A program made the translations under genes and the position numbers. The notes below the pieces were generated by a model. It was not told where the DNA came from and ran no database searches. It saw only the letters and a list, made by a program, of their open reading frames with translations. A stretch of 54,978 bases of DNA from UBA5336 sp038745855 (GTDB lineage Bacteria; Pseudomonadota; Alphaproteobacteria; Caulobacterales; Hyphomonadaceae), in assembly GCA_038745855.1 (NCBI GenBank), contig JBCDLC010000019.1, positions 1-54,978 on the forward strand, written 5' to 3'. Of the stretch, positions 43,676-52,934 are shown piece after piece. Each line of letters opens with the position of its first letter. Position 1 is the stretch's first letter.

Positions 43676-45583
43676 TCAGGCAGACTTTTTCTCTTCATCG
43701 ACCTCTTCAAAGTCGGCGTCGACGATATCGTCGTCACCCGCCGCGTCTGCAGCGGCGTCAGCATGGGCCTCGGCTTCCTGCTGGGACGCGTAGATCGCTT
43801 CACCGAGTTTCATGGCCGCTGTCATCAATGCCTGGGTCTTGGCCTGGATATCTGCCGCGTCTTCACCTTCAGCTGCAGTCTTGAGCGCAGAGATGGCGCC
43901 TTCAATCTCGCCCTTTACGTCATCGCCAACTTTGTCACCGTGCTCTTCAAGCTGCTTCTCGGTCTGCGCAGCGAGAGACTCTGCATGGTTCTTGGCTTCG
44001 GCCAACTCGCGCTTGGCCTTGTCGGCCTCTGCGTTTTGTTCAGCTTCTTCCATCATGTTCTTGATGTCGTCGTCCGAAAGGCCGCCGTCGGCCTGGATGG
44101 TGATCTGCTGTTCCTTGCCTGTTGCCTTGTCCTTCGCGGAGACCGAAACAATACCGTTTGCGTCGATGTCGAAGGTGACTTCGATCTGGGGCAAGCCGCG
44201 CGGGGCTGGCGCGATGCCTTCAAGATTGAAAAGGCCAAGCAGTTTGTTGTCGGCCGCCATCTCCCGCTCACCCTGCATGACCTTGATCGTCACGGCGGGC
44301 TGGTTGTCTTCAGCCGTCGAGAAGGTCTGCGATTTCTTGGTCGGGATGGTCGTATTGCGATCGATCAGACGGGTGAAAACACCGCCGAGCGTTTCGATGC
44401 CCAGCGAAAGCGGCGTAACGTCGAGCAGGACCACATCCTTAACGTCGCCCTGCAGCACGCCGCCCTGGATGGCTGCGCCGATTGCGACGACCTCGTCAGG
44501 ATTGACCCCCTTATGGGGTTCCTTGCCGAAGAACTTCTTCACCGCTTCTTGAACGGCAGGCATCCGCGTCATGCCGCCGACCAGCACCACTTCATCGATC
44601 TCACCGGCAGATTTGCCCGCATCGGTGAGAGCCTGTTTGCAGGGATCGATCGTGCGCTTGATCAGATCTGTCACGAGGCCTTCAAAGGTTGCCCGGGTCA
44701 ACTTCATGTTGAGGTGCTTAGGCCCCGACGCGTCTGCTGTGATGAAGGGAAGGTTCACCTCGTAGGTTGCCGTCGATGACAGCTCCTTCTTGGCCTTCTC
44801 GGCTTCTTCCTTGAGACGTTGGAGCGCGAGCTTGTCGGATTTCAGGTCGATGCCCTGCTCTTTCTTGAACTCATCGGCTAGGTGATCGACGATCCGCAGG
44901 TCGAAGTCCTCACCGCCCAGGAAGGTGTCACCATTGGTGGACAGCACTTCGAAGACGCCATCTCCGATTTCCAGAAGCGAGACGTCGAACGTCCCGCCGC
45001 CAAGGTCGTAAACGGCGATAACTTTGCTCTCGCCCTTGTCGAGCCCATAAGCCAGGGCGGCCGCCGTGGGCTCGTTGATGATCCGCAGCACTTCCAATCC
45101 TGCGATCTTGCCGGCATCCTTGGTCGCCTGGCGCTGGCTGTCGTTGAAGTAAGCTGGCACCGTGATGACGGCCTGGGTGACCGTCTCTCCCAAATAGGCT
45201 TCCGCAGTCTCCTTCATTTTCGTCAGGATGAATGCGCTGATTTCCTGGGGCGCATAGTCTTTGTCACGGCCCTTGACCCAGGCATCGCCATTCGGTCCCC
45301 GCACGATATCGAAGGGAGACAATTCCTTGTCTTTCTGGGCGGTGGGATCATCGAACGTCCGTCCGATCAGACGTTTAATAGCGTAGAAGGTGAAATCCGG
45401 ATTGGTAACGCCCTGACGCCGCGCTGGCATACCGATCAGGCGTTCGTCACTATCTGTGAAAGCCACGACTGAAGGCGTGGTGCGCGCGCCTTCCGCGTTT
45501 TCGATAACCTTTGCCTGGCCGCCTTCCATGACGGCGACACAGCTATTTGTCGTGCCGAGGTCGATTCCGATGATCTTGCCCAT
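43676..45583 (-). CDS. dnaK: Molecular chaperone DnaK (Hsp70)
   Basis: A 635-residue Hsp70 with the start MGKIIGIDLGTTNSCVAVME, phosphate loops AVYDLGGGTFDVSLLEIGDG and VVLVGGMTRMPAVQ, the linker VLLDVTPLSLGIET and a substrate domain ending in the acidic EEVDEEKKSA tail. It folds and protects proteins with GrpE as exchange factor. ATG 45583 is chosen; an in-frame ATG at 45661 adds 26 residues not seen in the family. grpE and hrcA lie upstream, but two small frames and about 960 bases separate them. I find no CIRCE element in the upstream region. Confidence 0.98.
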   Translation of the reverse strand: MGKIIGIDLGTTNSCVAVMEGGQAKVIENAEGARTTPSVVAFTDSDERLIGMPARRQGVTNPDFTFYAIKRLIGRTFDDPTAQKDKELSPFDIVRGPNGDAWVKGRDKDYAPQEISAFILTKMKETAEAYLGETVTQAVITVPAYFNDSQRQATKDAGKIAGLEVLRIINEPTAAALAYGLDKGESKVIAVYDLGGGTFDVSLLEIGDGVFEVLSTNGDTFLGGEDFDLRIVDHLADEFKKEQGIDLKSDKLALQRLKEEAEKAKKELSSTATYEVNLPFITADASGPKHLNMKLTRATFEGLVTDLIKRTIDPCKQALTDAGKSAGEIDEVVLVGGMTRMPAVQEAVKKFFGKEPHKGVNPDEVVAIGAAIQGGVLQGDVKDVVLLDVTPLSLGIETLGGVFTRLIDRNTTIPTKKSQTFSTAEDNQPAVTIKVMQGEREMAADNKLLGLFNLEGIAPAPRGLPQIEVTFDIDANGIVSVSAKDKATGKEQQITIQADGGLSDDDIKNMMEEAEQNAEADKAKRELAEAKNHAESLAAQTEKQLEEHGDKVGDDVKGEIEGAISALKTAAEGEDAADIQAKTQALMTAAMKLGEAIYASQQEAEAHADAAADAAGDDDIVDADFEEVDEEKKSA

Positions 45584-45785
45584 GGGCCTCGTCTTCCTTG
45601 TTTTGTGGCCGTCCCGCAGGAGCCTAGTGTCAGGGCCTGGCATGCAGCGCCCGGATCCCATGGGTGCCGAGGGTTACGATTTGATGTCCAGCCAGTGTGA
45701 TCCTGCCTGGTTCGACTAGCGATATGGGAAGTCCGTTCCCGGTCTCAAGCCCTCGATCACAATTGCGAAACGGTCTGGCCGCAGC

Positions 45786-46013
45786 CTATTCCGGGAACAG
45801 GCGGCTGATGCCGCGATCGTACCGTTCGATGATACGGCCTTCGCTGAGGAGCTTGTTGGCCATCAGGCGCGCTTGCCGCGACAGAAGGTGGGTTCGAATG
45901 CCATCGCCTGTCACAGAAACATGGGTTTCGATGGCCATACGGAGGGTGTTCGGACACTCACAGGCCCGTTCAATCGCATCGACGGCGAATAGTTCTTTTG
46001 TCGCTTGGCCCAT
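45786..46013 (-). CDS. Small protein of unknown function between grpE and dnaK
   Basis: A 75-residue frame starting MGQATKELFAVDAIERACEC and ending IIERYDRGISRLFPE. It is helical by composition, has two close cysteines (CEC) and has no signal or membrane segment. GGA precedes the ATG by about 11 bases. Third-codon-position composition is GC-rich like real genes here, which is the main support. Function unknown. Confidence 0.5.
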   Translation of the reverse strand: MGQATKELFAVDAIERACECPNTLRMAIETHVSVTGDGIRTHLLSRQARLMANKLLSEGRIIERYDRGISRLFPE

Positions 46014-46347
46014 ACGCGGCAAATTCCACAAACCTTCACACTAACAACGAGTATGGCGTGATCGAATGAAACCGCCGTAAATTTTTGCAGGCGCGCGCAT
46101 CATCGGGCTGCGAGTGTGGCAAATATGCTGCAATTGCGTAATCAGAGGGGAACCAATCTGATCTCTTACCCGCGCATGAACGGGTAACGTCATGCCTCGT
46201 TTTCGGGTTTCAGCACATCGAAGTCATCAAGCCGCAAGGACAGTCTGGGTATCGCTCGCCTTGACTTTTTTTGGCTCGGCCCACGCCTTGTCCTGTAATC
46301 GCTCCGTGTGCACGAGCTAGAAAGTTTACGATCTCAACTTTGTAATC
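46014..46347. other. Gap with an inverted repeat, no gene seen
   Basis: About 330 bases that are less GC-rich than their surroundings. It contains one clear dyad, TTACCCG (46166-46172) and CGGGTAA (46181-46187) around 8 bases, without a T-tract, which could be an operator. No RNA gene or convincing reading frame is visible. Confidence 0.45.
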
Positions 46348-46515
46348 TCAGTGCGCATAACCTTCAGCTGCCATTTGATAGACCAGCCCATCAATGAGAG
46401 CGTGAACGACCTCGCGACCAAGTTGTCCTTGCTCAGACAATCTTCGGTAATCATCAAGCGACAGCCTATAGGGCATCTTCGCCTCAAATCCTTGGATCGG
46501 AAATGCGTCATCCAT
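46348..46515 (-). CDS. 55-codon frame resembling the start of a Uma2-family protein
   Basis: The frame reads from ATG 46515 to TGA 46350-46348. The segment YRLSLDDYRRLSEQGQLG followed by VHALIDGLVYQMAAEG resembles the N-terminal pattern of Uma2 (restriction-endonuclease fold) proteins, in which a LT-x-DEY motif precedes ELIDGE. Uma2 proteins run to about 190 residues and the catalytic part is absent, so this is either a remnant or a separate small protein. It ends 33 bases before grpE's 3' end on the left-reading strand. The resemblance is by eye only. Confidence 0.4.
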   Translation of the reverse strand: MDDAFPIQGFEAKMPYRLSLDDYRRLSEQGQLGREVVHALIDGLVYQMAAEGYAH

Positions 46516-46547
46516 GGCTGCACTTTACCACATCCAACACAGCCCCG

Positions 46548-47162
46548 CTAATTCGCGGCGCCTGCGCTGACGGCGACCATGGCTGCTCGGAGGGTGCGTT
46601 CGCCCATTTTCCAACCGGTCTGGAAACACTCCGCGATCGTCCCGGAGGGCTGGTCGGAGGGGATTTGGCTTACCGCCTGGTGCAGGTTTGGGTCGAACGT
46701 CGCGCCCGGCGCAGCATCGATGGCCGTTACACCATTGCGCGCCAGGGCGGCGTGGAGTTCTTTCTCGGTCATTTCGATGCCGCCCAGAAGATTGCGGCCG
46801 GCTTCGGATAGTCCTTCGCGATCTTCATCAGGAAGAGCCGTCAACGCCCTTGCGAGGTTATCCGATACCGAGAGCAGATCTTCGGCGAACTTCTTGTTGG
46901 CGTAAGCTCTAGCGTCCGCGACCTCTTTCTCAGCTCGGCGACGCGTATTTTGTGCATCCGCGAGAGCGCGCAGCATCTGGTCCTTTGCATCGGCAAGTTC
47001 GGCCTCTAGTGCCGCGATCTGCGTTTCGGCCCCCAATTCCTGCGGACCGCCATCTTCGCTCGAAGCATCCTGGGCGGCCCCCTCGTTCACCTGCTCGGGC
47101 GCGAGGGCCTCTTCGGTGTCCACCAGACCGTCCAGTTTGGTCTCGTTTTCGCCCATGTTCAT
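46548..47162 (-). CDS. grpE: Nucleotide exchange factor GrpE
   Basis: A 204-residue cochaperone that releases ADP from DnaK. The N-terminal half is acidic and coiled-coil (ETQIAALEAELADAKDQMLR, ALADAQNTRRRAEKEVADAR), and the C-terminal beta domain contains GVTAIDAAPGATFDPNLHQA and the GTIAECFQTGWKMGERTLRA signature. Its ATG overlaps the hrcA stop by four bases, so the repressor and cochaperone are co-translated. Length is normal. Confidence 0.97.
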   Translation of the reverse strand: MNMGENETKLDGLVDTEEALAPEQVNEGAAQDASSEDGGPQELGAETQIAALEAELADAKDQMLRALADAQNTRRRAEKEVADARAYANKKFAEDLLSVSDNLARALTALPDEDREGLSEAGRNLLGGIEMTEKELHAALARNGVTAIDAAPGATFDPNLHQAVSQIPSDQPSGTIAECFQTGWKMGERTLRAAMVAVSAGAAN

Positions 47163-48241
47163 CCATCCTTCGTCCGTTCAGCACCGAGAAGACGGCCAAC
47201 CACCTGCGCCGTGTAATCCACCATGGGTATCACACGGGCGTAGTTCATCCGGGTCGGTCCGATTACCCCGAGTGCGCCAATCACATGCCTATTTGCATCC
47301 ATATAGGGGGCAACAATCACGCTTGAACCAGATAGCGGAAACAAGGTGTTCTCCGCTCCAATAAACAGGCGCACCCCTTCGGCTTCTCGCGTCGAATCCA
47401 GCAGGTCGAGCACGCCCTGTTGCCGCTCGAGCACGTCGAACAACTGGCGAACGCGGTCAAGATCTTCTGCCGCGCCCGCGTCTTCCAACAGGTTTGCATG
47501 GCCCCGCACGATAAGACTGGGGCCGGTTGCGGACTGGCTCCCTCCCCATTCGGCAAGCCCTGTTTCGACCAATCTGGCGGCTTGGTCGTCGAGTTCCGCC
47601 TTCCGCCCCGCCAGTTCTTGCTCGATCTCGCCATAGGCTTCTGCCAGGGTTCGCCCTTTCATGCGCGCGCTAAGATAGTTGCCTGCTTCAATGAGGGTCG
47701 TCGGCAAGATTCCATCCGGCAAGTGCACCAGTCGGTTCTCGACATCGCCATCATCGGTCACGATCACGCACAACGCGTCGCCCTGGCTGAGTTGCACAAA
47801 CTCGACGTACCGTACGGGCACGTCGCGCTTCGGTGAGGACACAAGGCCCGCCCCTCCGGTCAATCCCGAGAGTAAACTGGATGCCTCACCGAGGATCTCG
47901 TCTATGGTTGTGCCAGAACCGTTCAACCGGTCGGTTATGGCAGACTGGTCAGTCCGCTGCGGTTGGCCGATTTCCAGGAAACCATCGACGAATAGGCGCA
48001 GGCCCAAATGGGTCGGGACCCGGCCGGCAGAGACGTGCGGAGATGCCAACAGGCCAAGATCGGAGAGATCTGCCATGACATTACGGATCGATGCGGGAGA
48101 GAGATTGATACCCTTTGAAAGCGTTCGGGAACCAACGGGCTCACCCGTCTCCAAATAACTCTCTACAATCGATCGGAAGATGTCCCGCGACCGCGCGTCG
48201 AGTGTCTGCATTACCGACCGTGTGCGAGCGTCGTTGACCAT
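47159..48241 (-). CDS. hrcA: Heat-inducible transcription repressor HrcA
   Basis: A repressor that binds CIRCE operators of heat-shock operons and depends on GroEL. The 360-residue protein has the winged-helix start DIFRSIVESYLETGEPVGSR with SPASIRNVMADLSDLGLLAS and the C-terminal GAF-like domain (VIVAPYMDANRHVIGALGVI, then GPTRMNYARVIPMVDYTA). ATG 48241 is used; an in-frame TTG at 48277 is possible. No CIRCE inverted repeat is visible in front of hrcA, grpE or dnaK in this window, so its targets (typically groESL) lie elsewhere. Confidence 0.95.
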   Translation of the reverse strand: MVNDARTRSVMQTLDARSRDIFRSIVESYLETGEPVGSRTLSKGINLSPASIRNVMADLSDLGLLASPHVSAGRVPTHLGLRLFVDGFLEIGQPQRTDQSAITDRLNGSGTTIDEILGEASSLLSGLTGGAGLVSSPKRDVPVRYVEFVQLSQGDALCVIVTDDGDVENRLVHLPDGILPTTLIEAGNYLSARMKGRTLAEAYGEIEQELAGRKAELDDQAARLVETGLAEWGGSQSATGPSLIVRGHANLLEDAGAAEDLDRVRQLFDVLERQQGVLDLLDSTREAEGVRLFIGAENTLFPLSGSSVIVAPYMDANRHVIGALGVIGPTRMNYARVIPMVDYTAQVVGRLLGAERTKDG

Positions 48242-48283
48242 GGCTGTCGGAATAAGATGCGGCCCGGCCGGTTTCAAGCGGGC

Positions 48284-48952
48284 TCAATCGGTCAAGAGAC
48301 GATAGCCAACACCGCGAACGGTCTGCAGGTGCACCGGTTCCCTGGGATCTTTCTCTATCTTCCGGCGCAAACGCGTGACCTGCACATCAACACTCCGTTC
48401 GGAGCCCGAGGAAATCTGCGCCAGATCTGCCCGGCTCACCGCTTCGCCGGCAGACTCTGCGAGGCGTTTCAGCAAGACGACTTCGGTTTCGGTCAGCCGG
48501 ATCCTATTCTTTCCTTCGCCTAAGGCGCCCCGGTCTGCATCAAACACCCGTCCAGATAGGACAATTCTGTCCAACGGCACCGAATTCTGAGCCCGCTTGA
48601 GCACCGCCCCGACACGTAAGGCAAGTTCCTCTGGCTCGAAGGGCTTGGACATATAATCATCGGCCCCACGCTTCAGGCCTTCGATCCGGTCGTCCGCCAT
48701 TCCGCGCGCCGTCAGAAGGATGACCGGTGTGTCATCCTTCTCTCGCAGGGACGATAGCAAGGATAAGCCGTCTTCCACTGGCATCATGATGTCGAGAATA
48801 GCGAGATCGAACGTCAGCGTGGAAAACATGCGCCGCGCCGTCGCGGCATCGGATGCGGCTGTAACCCGGTATCCGGACTTGATGAGGAACCGTTTCAGAA
48901 GGGTCCGGATCCTGTCGTCATCATCCACGACCAGGACATGGGAATCAGACAT
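48284..48952 (-). CDS. OmpR-family response regulator, PetR-like
   Basis: A 222-residue two-component regulator: HVLVVDDDDRIRTLLKRFLI, phospho-acceptor Asp54 in AILDIMMPVEDG, Lys in YMSKPFEPEEL, and a winged-helix domain with RLTETEVVLLKRLAESAGEA and VDVQVTRLRRKIE. It resembles PetR of Rhodobacter, and the branched-chain aminotransferase neighbour fits the usual setting. AGGAG lies 7 bases before the ATG. No histidine kinase is adjacent, so the partner is unknown. Confidence 0.9.
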   Translation of the reverse strand: MSDSHVLVVDDDDRIRTLLKRFLIKSGYRVTAASDAATARRMFSTLTFDLAILDIMMPVEDGLSLLSSLREKDDTPVILLTARGMADDRIEGLKRGADDYMSKPFEPEELALRVGAVLKRAQNSVPLDRIVLSGRVFDADRGALGEGKNRIRLTETEVVLLKRLAESAGEAVSRADLAQISSGSERSVDVQVTRLRRKIEKDPREPVHLQTVRGVGYRLLTD

Positions 48953-49132
48953 TCAAATGCTCCTGCTGCCCGACCGTGCTCCGCCGTCCTGACCTTGGGG
49001 CTGTTGCGCCGCGTCCGTGTCTGTTGACTTCAGTCACCATCGCTCGAAAATGACCCTCAAAGAAAAGCCCCAATACGACGCGACTACGCCGGAGCCGACA
49101 CCGCGGGGCAACAAGACAACAGGATGGCCCCC

Positions 49133-50008
49133 ATGGCGATTGTGCCCTTCGATGACCGTGACGGTTTCATCTGGATGAACGGCGAATTCCGGCCGTGGAG
49201 AGATGCGAATGTCCATGTGCTGACCCACGGTCTCCATTATGGGTCGGCGGTCTTCGAAGGGGAACGGGCTTATTCCGGCGAGATCTTCAAATCCCTGGAA
49301 CATTCTGAAAGACTGGCGAATTCAGCGCAGATTCTCGACTATTCCCTGCCGTTCACGGTGGAACAAGTTGAAGACGCAAAGCGGGAGACGCTCGAAAAGT
49401 CCGGCCTGGAAAATGCCTACGTCCGCGCGATCGCCTGGCGGGGCGCTGAGAAGATGGGGCTCTCGGCGCAAGGCAACACCATCCATCTCGCCATCGCGGC
49501 CTGGGAATGGGGCGACTACTTCGAAGATAAGATGAAGGGTATCCGGCTCACGAATGCCCAGTGGAAACGGCCATCACCGGAAACGGCCCCCCACGACGCC
49601 AAAGCGGCCGGCCTCTACATGATCTGCACCATGTCAAAGCATGCTGCAGAGCGAGACGGTTACGCTGACGCGCTAATGCTCGACTATCGCGGCCAGATTG
49701 CAGAGGCCACGGGTGCCAATATCTTCTTCGTCAGAGACGGTGCGATCCACACACCGGCGCCCGACTGCTTCTTGAATGGCATTACCCGCCAAACAGTGAT
49801 CGCCCTCGCAGAGGCCCGCCAGATCGAGGTGTCCGAACGCGCCATCTTCCCCGATGAATTGCCGACGTTTTCAGAGTGTTTCATCACCGGCACGGCCGCC
49901 GAGATCACACCCGTCTGTGAAATTGCAGAGCACCGCTATACGCCGGGACAACTGACAGAGACGCTTGTTCACGACTATGACAGGCTGGTTAACCGGCGAC
50001 AGGTCTAG
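49133..50008 (+). CDS. ilvE: Branched-chain amino acid aminotransferase (class IV PLP fold)
   Basis: Transfers amino groups between branched-chain amino acids and 2-oxoglutarate. The protein has WMNGEFRPWRDANVHVLTHG, LHYGSAVFEGERAY, the PLP lysine in HDAKAAGLYM, EATGANIFFVRDG, and FLNGITRQTVI, FITGTAAEITPV near the end, all diagnostic. ATG 49133 is chosen over 49124 because AGGA at 49121 sits 8 bases before it and abuts the other. It gives 291 residues. D-amino acid aminotransferases share the fold, but these motifs favour the branched-chain enzyme. Confidence 0.92.
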   Translation: MAIVPFDDRDGFIWMNGEFRPWRDANVHVLTHGLHYGSAVFEGERAYSGEIFKSLEHSERLANSAQILDYSLPFTVEQVEDAKRETLEKSGLENAYVRAIAWRGAEKMGLSAQGNTIHLAIAAWEWGDYFEDKMKGIRLTNAQWKRPSPETAPHDAKAAGLYMICTMSKHAAERDGYADALMLDYRGQIAEATGANIFFVRDGAIHTPAPDCFLNGITRQTVIALAEARQIEVSERAIFPDELPTFSECFITGTAAEITPVCEIAEHRYTPGQLTETLVHDYDRLVNRRQV

Positions 50009-50130
50009 CGATTGGGACAGGCTGCCGGAAAAAGAGCCTTCACCACCTCGACGAAAAGCATGACCGCTCCAATCACAAAGACGATCTGATCCAAGGCAAT
50101 CCTGAATTCGGAAATTGGCTCGATGGTCAC
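50005..50130 (-). CDS. Possible 41-residue single-helix membrane protein
   Basis: A GTG at 50130 opens a frame of 41 codons with a membrane-like core (ALDQIVFVIGAVMLFVEVVK) and an end PAACPNR. Its stop overlaps the stop of the aminotransferase gene on the other strand. The ribosome-binding site is weak. It could be real or chance. Confidence 0.3.
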   Translation of the reverse strand: MTIEPISEFRIALDQIVFVIGAVMLFVEVVKALFPAACPNR

Positions 50131-50272
50131 AGTCGTGTGGGTCCTGTTCCTTGGGTGAGCGATATCCAGGCAGGCTCTACTGCCTGGCGCGCGGTATGCT
50201 CAAATGCTTCACCTGGTCAGCGCGATCGTCTATCCAACCCCGATAAACGACTATTCAAACGATGAGGATCGC

Positions 50273-51025
50273 ATGGCTGGCCATAGCAAGTGGGCAAACA
50301 TCCAACATCGCAAAGGCGCCCAGGATAAGAAGCGCGCGGTGCTTTTCTCGCGCCTCTCCAAGGAGATCACTATCGCGGCAAAGCTCGGTGGTCCTGACCC
50401 CGACGCCAATCCTCGCCTTCGCCTCGCCGTCAAAAACGCCAAGGGCGAGTCCATGCCCAAGGACAATATCAAGCGCGCAATTGAGAAGGGCGCCGGCGGC
50501 GGCGGCGAAGCCTATGAAGATATCCGCTATGAGGGCTTCGGCCCCGGCGGTGTCGGGATCATAGTTGAGGCGTCGACGGATAACCGGAACCGAGCCGCCA
50601 GCGAGATCCGCTCGGCCTTCTCCAAGAATGGCGGCAACCTGGGCGAAACGGGATCGGTGTCCTTTGGCTTCGAACAGGTTGGTGAAATCGTCTATCCCGT
50701 CGAGATCGGCGACGAAGAAGCGGTCATGGAAGCCGCAATCGACGCCGGTGCCGAGGACGTGGAACAGGATGGCGGCGCCTATATTGTCTACACGGCTCGG
50801 GAAGACCTCCAGGACGTCGCCAATGCCCTTGATGGCCACTATACGGACACCGAGGCGCGCTCGACGAAACTGATCTGGAAGCCCCAAAACACCGTGCCAA
50901 TCGAAGGCGATCCGGCCGATACTCTCATGCGCTTGCTCGACGTGCTCGACGAGTTGGACGACGTGCAAAACGTCTATGACAATTCTGAATTGTCGGATGC
51001 GGAAATGGAGCGACTTGCGGGCTGA
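50273..51025 (+). CDS. yebC: YebC/PmpR-family protein (translation or transcription factor)
   Basis: A 250-residue protein with the family start AGHSKWANIQHRKGAQDKKR, GPDPDANPRLRLAVKNAKGE, SMPKDNIKRAIEKGAG, and EVFGPGG-like YEGFGPGGVGIIVEASTDNR. YebC-type proteins were annotated as transcription regulators and have been shown in some bacteria to relieve ribosome stalling at prolines. ATG 50273 has GAGG 5 bases upstream; an upstream ATG adds unrelated residues. It is followed at 77 bases by rph. Confidence 0.95.
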   Translation: MAGHSKWANIQHRKGAQDKKRAVLFSRLSKEITIAAKLGGPDPDANPRLRLAVKNAKGESMPKDNIKRAIEKGAGGGGEAYEDIRYEGFGPGGVGIIVEASTDNRNRAASEIRSAFSKNGGNLGETGSVSFGFEQVGEIVYPVEIGDEEAVMEAAIDAGAEDVEQDGGAYIVYTAREDLQDVANALDGHYTDTEARSTKLIWKPQNTVPIEGDPADTLMRLLDVLDELDDVQNVYDNSELSDAEMERLAG

Positions 51026-51102
51026 GCACTTTCGGCTTTCACGTGGACTTCACCGCCTAAATCCGCCATGGCTCCGGGCTTTCCTAATGGGAGCATCTCA
51101 CC

Positions 51103-51828
51103 ATGGCCATTGCCCGCCCGTCCGGCCGCACCGTTGACACCTTGCGCGAAATTACCCTCGAAACCGGCGTCACGCGCTATGCTGAAGGCTCGTGCCTTGC
51201 GAAGTTCGGTCATACCCACGTTCTCTGCACCGCGTCCTGGCAGGATAGCGTTCCGCCCTTTCTGCGGGGCCAGGGCAAAGGCTGGGTGACAGGCGAATAC
51301 GGCATGCTGCCCCGAGCCACCCATACGCGCGGATCGCGGGAAGCGGCGCGCGGCAAGCAATCGGGACGGACCCAGGAGATCCAACGGCTGATTGGCCGAT
51401 CGCTTCGCTCGGTGGTCGACCTTTCGGCGCTGGGCGAAAACCAGATCACCATCGATTGCGACGTGCTCCAGGCCGATGGCGGAACGCGGACCGCGTCGAT
51501 CACGGGCGGCTTCGTCGCCTTGGCTTTCGCCTGCCGATATCTCAAGGACGAAGGCGTCATCGATAGGGATCCGATCCTCAAACAGGCGGCCGCTATTTCT
51601 GTTGGCCTGTTCAACAACACACCCGTGCTTGATCTCGACTATCCTGAAGATTCTGGTGGTGAAGGCGACATGAACGTCGTCATGAGTTCCGATGGCGGGT
51701 TCATCGAGGTCCAAGGAACCGGGGAAGAGCGACCAATGACCCGGACGGAATTGGACACCTTGCTGGGGCTTGCAGAAAAGGGCTGCACCGAACTGTTCGC
51801 CCATCAAACAGCCGCTTTGAAAGCATAG
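51103..51828 (+). CDS. rph: Ribonuclease PH
   Basis: A phosphate-dependent 3'-5' exonuclease that trims tRNA and rRNA precursors. The 241-residue protein has RPSGRTVDTLREITLETGVT, GQGKGWVTGEYGMLPRATHT, RTQEIQRLIGRSLRSVVDLS and QADGGTRTASITGGFVAL, covering the RNase PH fold with its arginine-rich RNA site and phosphate site. GGGAG lies 9 bases before the ATG. In many alphaproteobacteria rph sits next to hrcA; here three genes separate them. Confidence 0.96.
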   Translation: MAIARPSGRTVDTLREITLETGVTRYAEGSCLAKFGHTHVLCTASWQDSVPPFLRGQGKGWVTGEYGMLPRATHTRGSREAARGKQSGRTQEIQRLIGRSLRSVVDLSALGENQITIDCDVLQADGGTRTASITGGFVALAFACRYLKDEGVIDRDPILKQAAAISVGLFNNTPVLDLDYPEDSGGEGDMNVVMSSDGGFIEVQGTGEERPMTRTELDTLLGLAEKGCTELFAHQTAALKA

Positions 51829-51960
51829 TGATGTAATACTATAACTATAGTCGCGTGTCATCGGTAGTGAAAATCCGTAATCTGCGTCCTTTTTACTGTT
51901 GAACAGGCGGTAGATGCCGCTAGGGAAGGTCCCATGCCTAACAGAGGATGGGATTTGTTC

Positions 51961-52839
51961 ATGAGATACATTGTGACTGTTTCGACTTTGGCATTGCTCG
52001 CTGCTTGCGAAACCGCGCCAACATCAGACATCGAGGACGCGGCATCGGCTGCAGAAGCGGTGACTGAGGTTGAGGATGCCGCTCCGGAAGCCGCGCCAGA
52101 GGAAACGACGGAAGTCGCTGGACTTTGCCTCAATGCGGGCCCGCAAACCCCGCGCGATATTTCCAGCGTCGAAGGGCTTAATACCGTGACCTTCCCCAAG
52201 GCTCCGACGCCGTCGGAAATGAACCTCTGCAACATCCACTCACACACGAATGCAGAGCATAAGGGGCCGGGCTATAGCCTCTTTGTCGATGCGACCGACA
52301 ATGGCGGCTATGCCTGCAATGGAACTCCTGATCTCACAGAGGCCGAGCTGGCTTCAGCACCCGGCGCCTATCAGGGCGTTGTGCCGGGACAGACGATCGA
52401 GGTGCACTGGGTCCACACATCTTGTGAGGCCACACCTGGCGAAGGACTGGGCGCTTGTGTTCCCGAGGGCTGCACCGATCCGCTGCTGCGGGTGGAAGCG
52501 CAGACCTTCCTTGTGGTGAACGATCCCGAAGCGCTCAACTTCATGGACATGGCCTATGGCGGCAATGTCGTGGACGGTAAGCACCAGGCCAAGATGATCC
52601 CTGGGGACACTGGAACGCCGGTGACATTCCTGGGCTCAACTACCGGGCCAAGCTATGACCAATCGACGTGTTCACCGGCGCAAGTCACCTGGTCGGTGCG
52701 TCCGGACTGCGCAAAACTGGACATCAACTCGCTTCATGCTTGGGCGGAGAGCGGGAACGTGTTCAACGAGACGAAGTCCCACGGTGTCCGTCAGCTTGTG
52801 ACGGCTCCGGAACTCTTGTCACCGATCGGCGCTGAATAG
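51961..52839 (+). CDS. Delta-class carbonic anhydrase, lipoprotein
   Basis: An exported protein of 292 residues. The signal ends in a lipobox (ALLAAC, Cys about 16), followed by an Ala/Glu-rich tether. The body has LNTVTFPKAPTPSEMNLCNI, the histidine cluster IHSHTNAEHK, and TIEVHWVHTSCE, which match the zinc site pattern of delta-class carbonic anhydrases known from diatoms and some marine bacteria. Cysteines later in the chain (EGCTDPL, CSPAQVTW) may form disulfides. ATG 51961 is used; ATG 51934 would add nine residues. It interconverts carbon dioxide and bicarbonate, presumably in the periplasm. No transport or carboxysome genes are nearby. Confidence 0.8.
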   Translation: MRYIVTVSTLALLAACETAPTSDIEDAASAAEAVTEVEDAAPEAAPEETTEVAGLCLNAGPQTPRDISSVEGLNTVTFPKAPTPSEMNLCNIHSHTNAEHKGPGYSLFVDATDNGGYACNGTPDLTEAELASAPGAYQGVVPGQTIEVHWVHTSCEATPGEGLGACVPEGCTDPLLRVEAQTFLVVNDPEALNFMDMAYGGNVVDGKHQAKMIPGDTGTPVTFLGSTTGPSYDQSTCSPAQVTWSVRPDCAKLDINSLHAWAESGNVFNETKSHGVRQLVTAPELLSPIGAE

Positions 52840-52934
52840 CGCTGGGGAATGACCCTTTCGTAAAGTTGTGTTGACCCGGCTATCGGTGGTCTGCTGGTCT
52901 TTCGTCGTCGCAATCGGAGTGGGACTTCAAGCCA

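Noticed and set aside
45584..48290. CIRCE operator expected near hrcA, grpE or dnaK
   Set aside because: No TTAGCACTC-N9-GAGTGCTAA-type inverted repeat is visible in the gaps around these genes.
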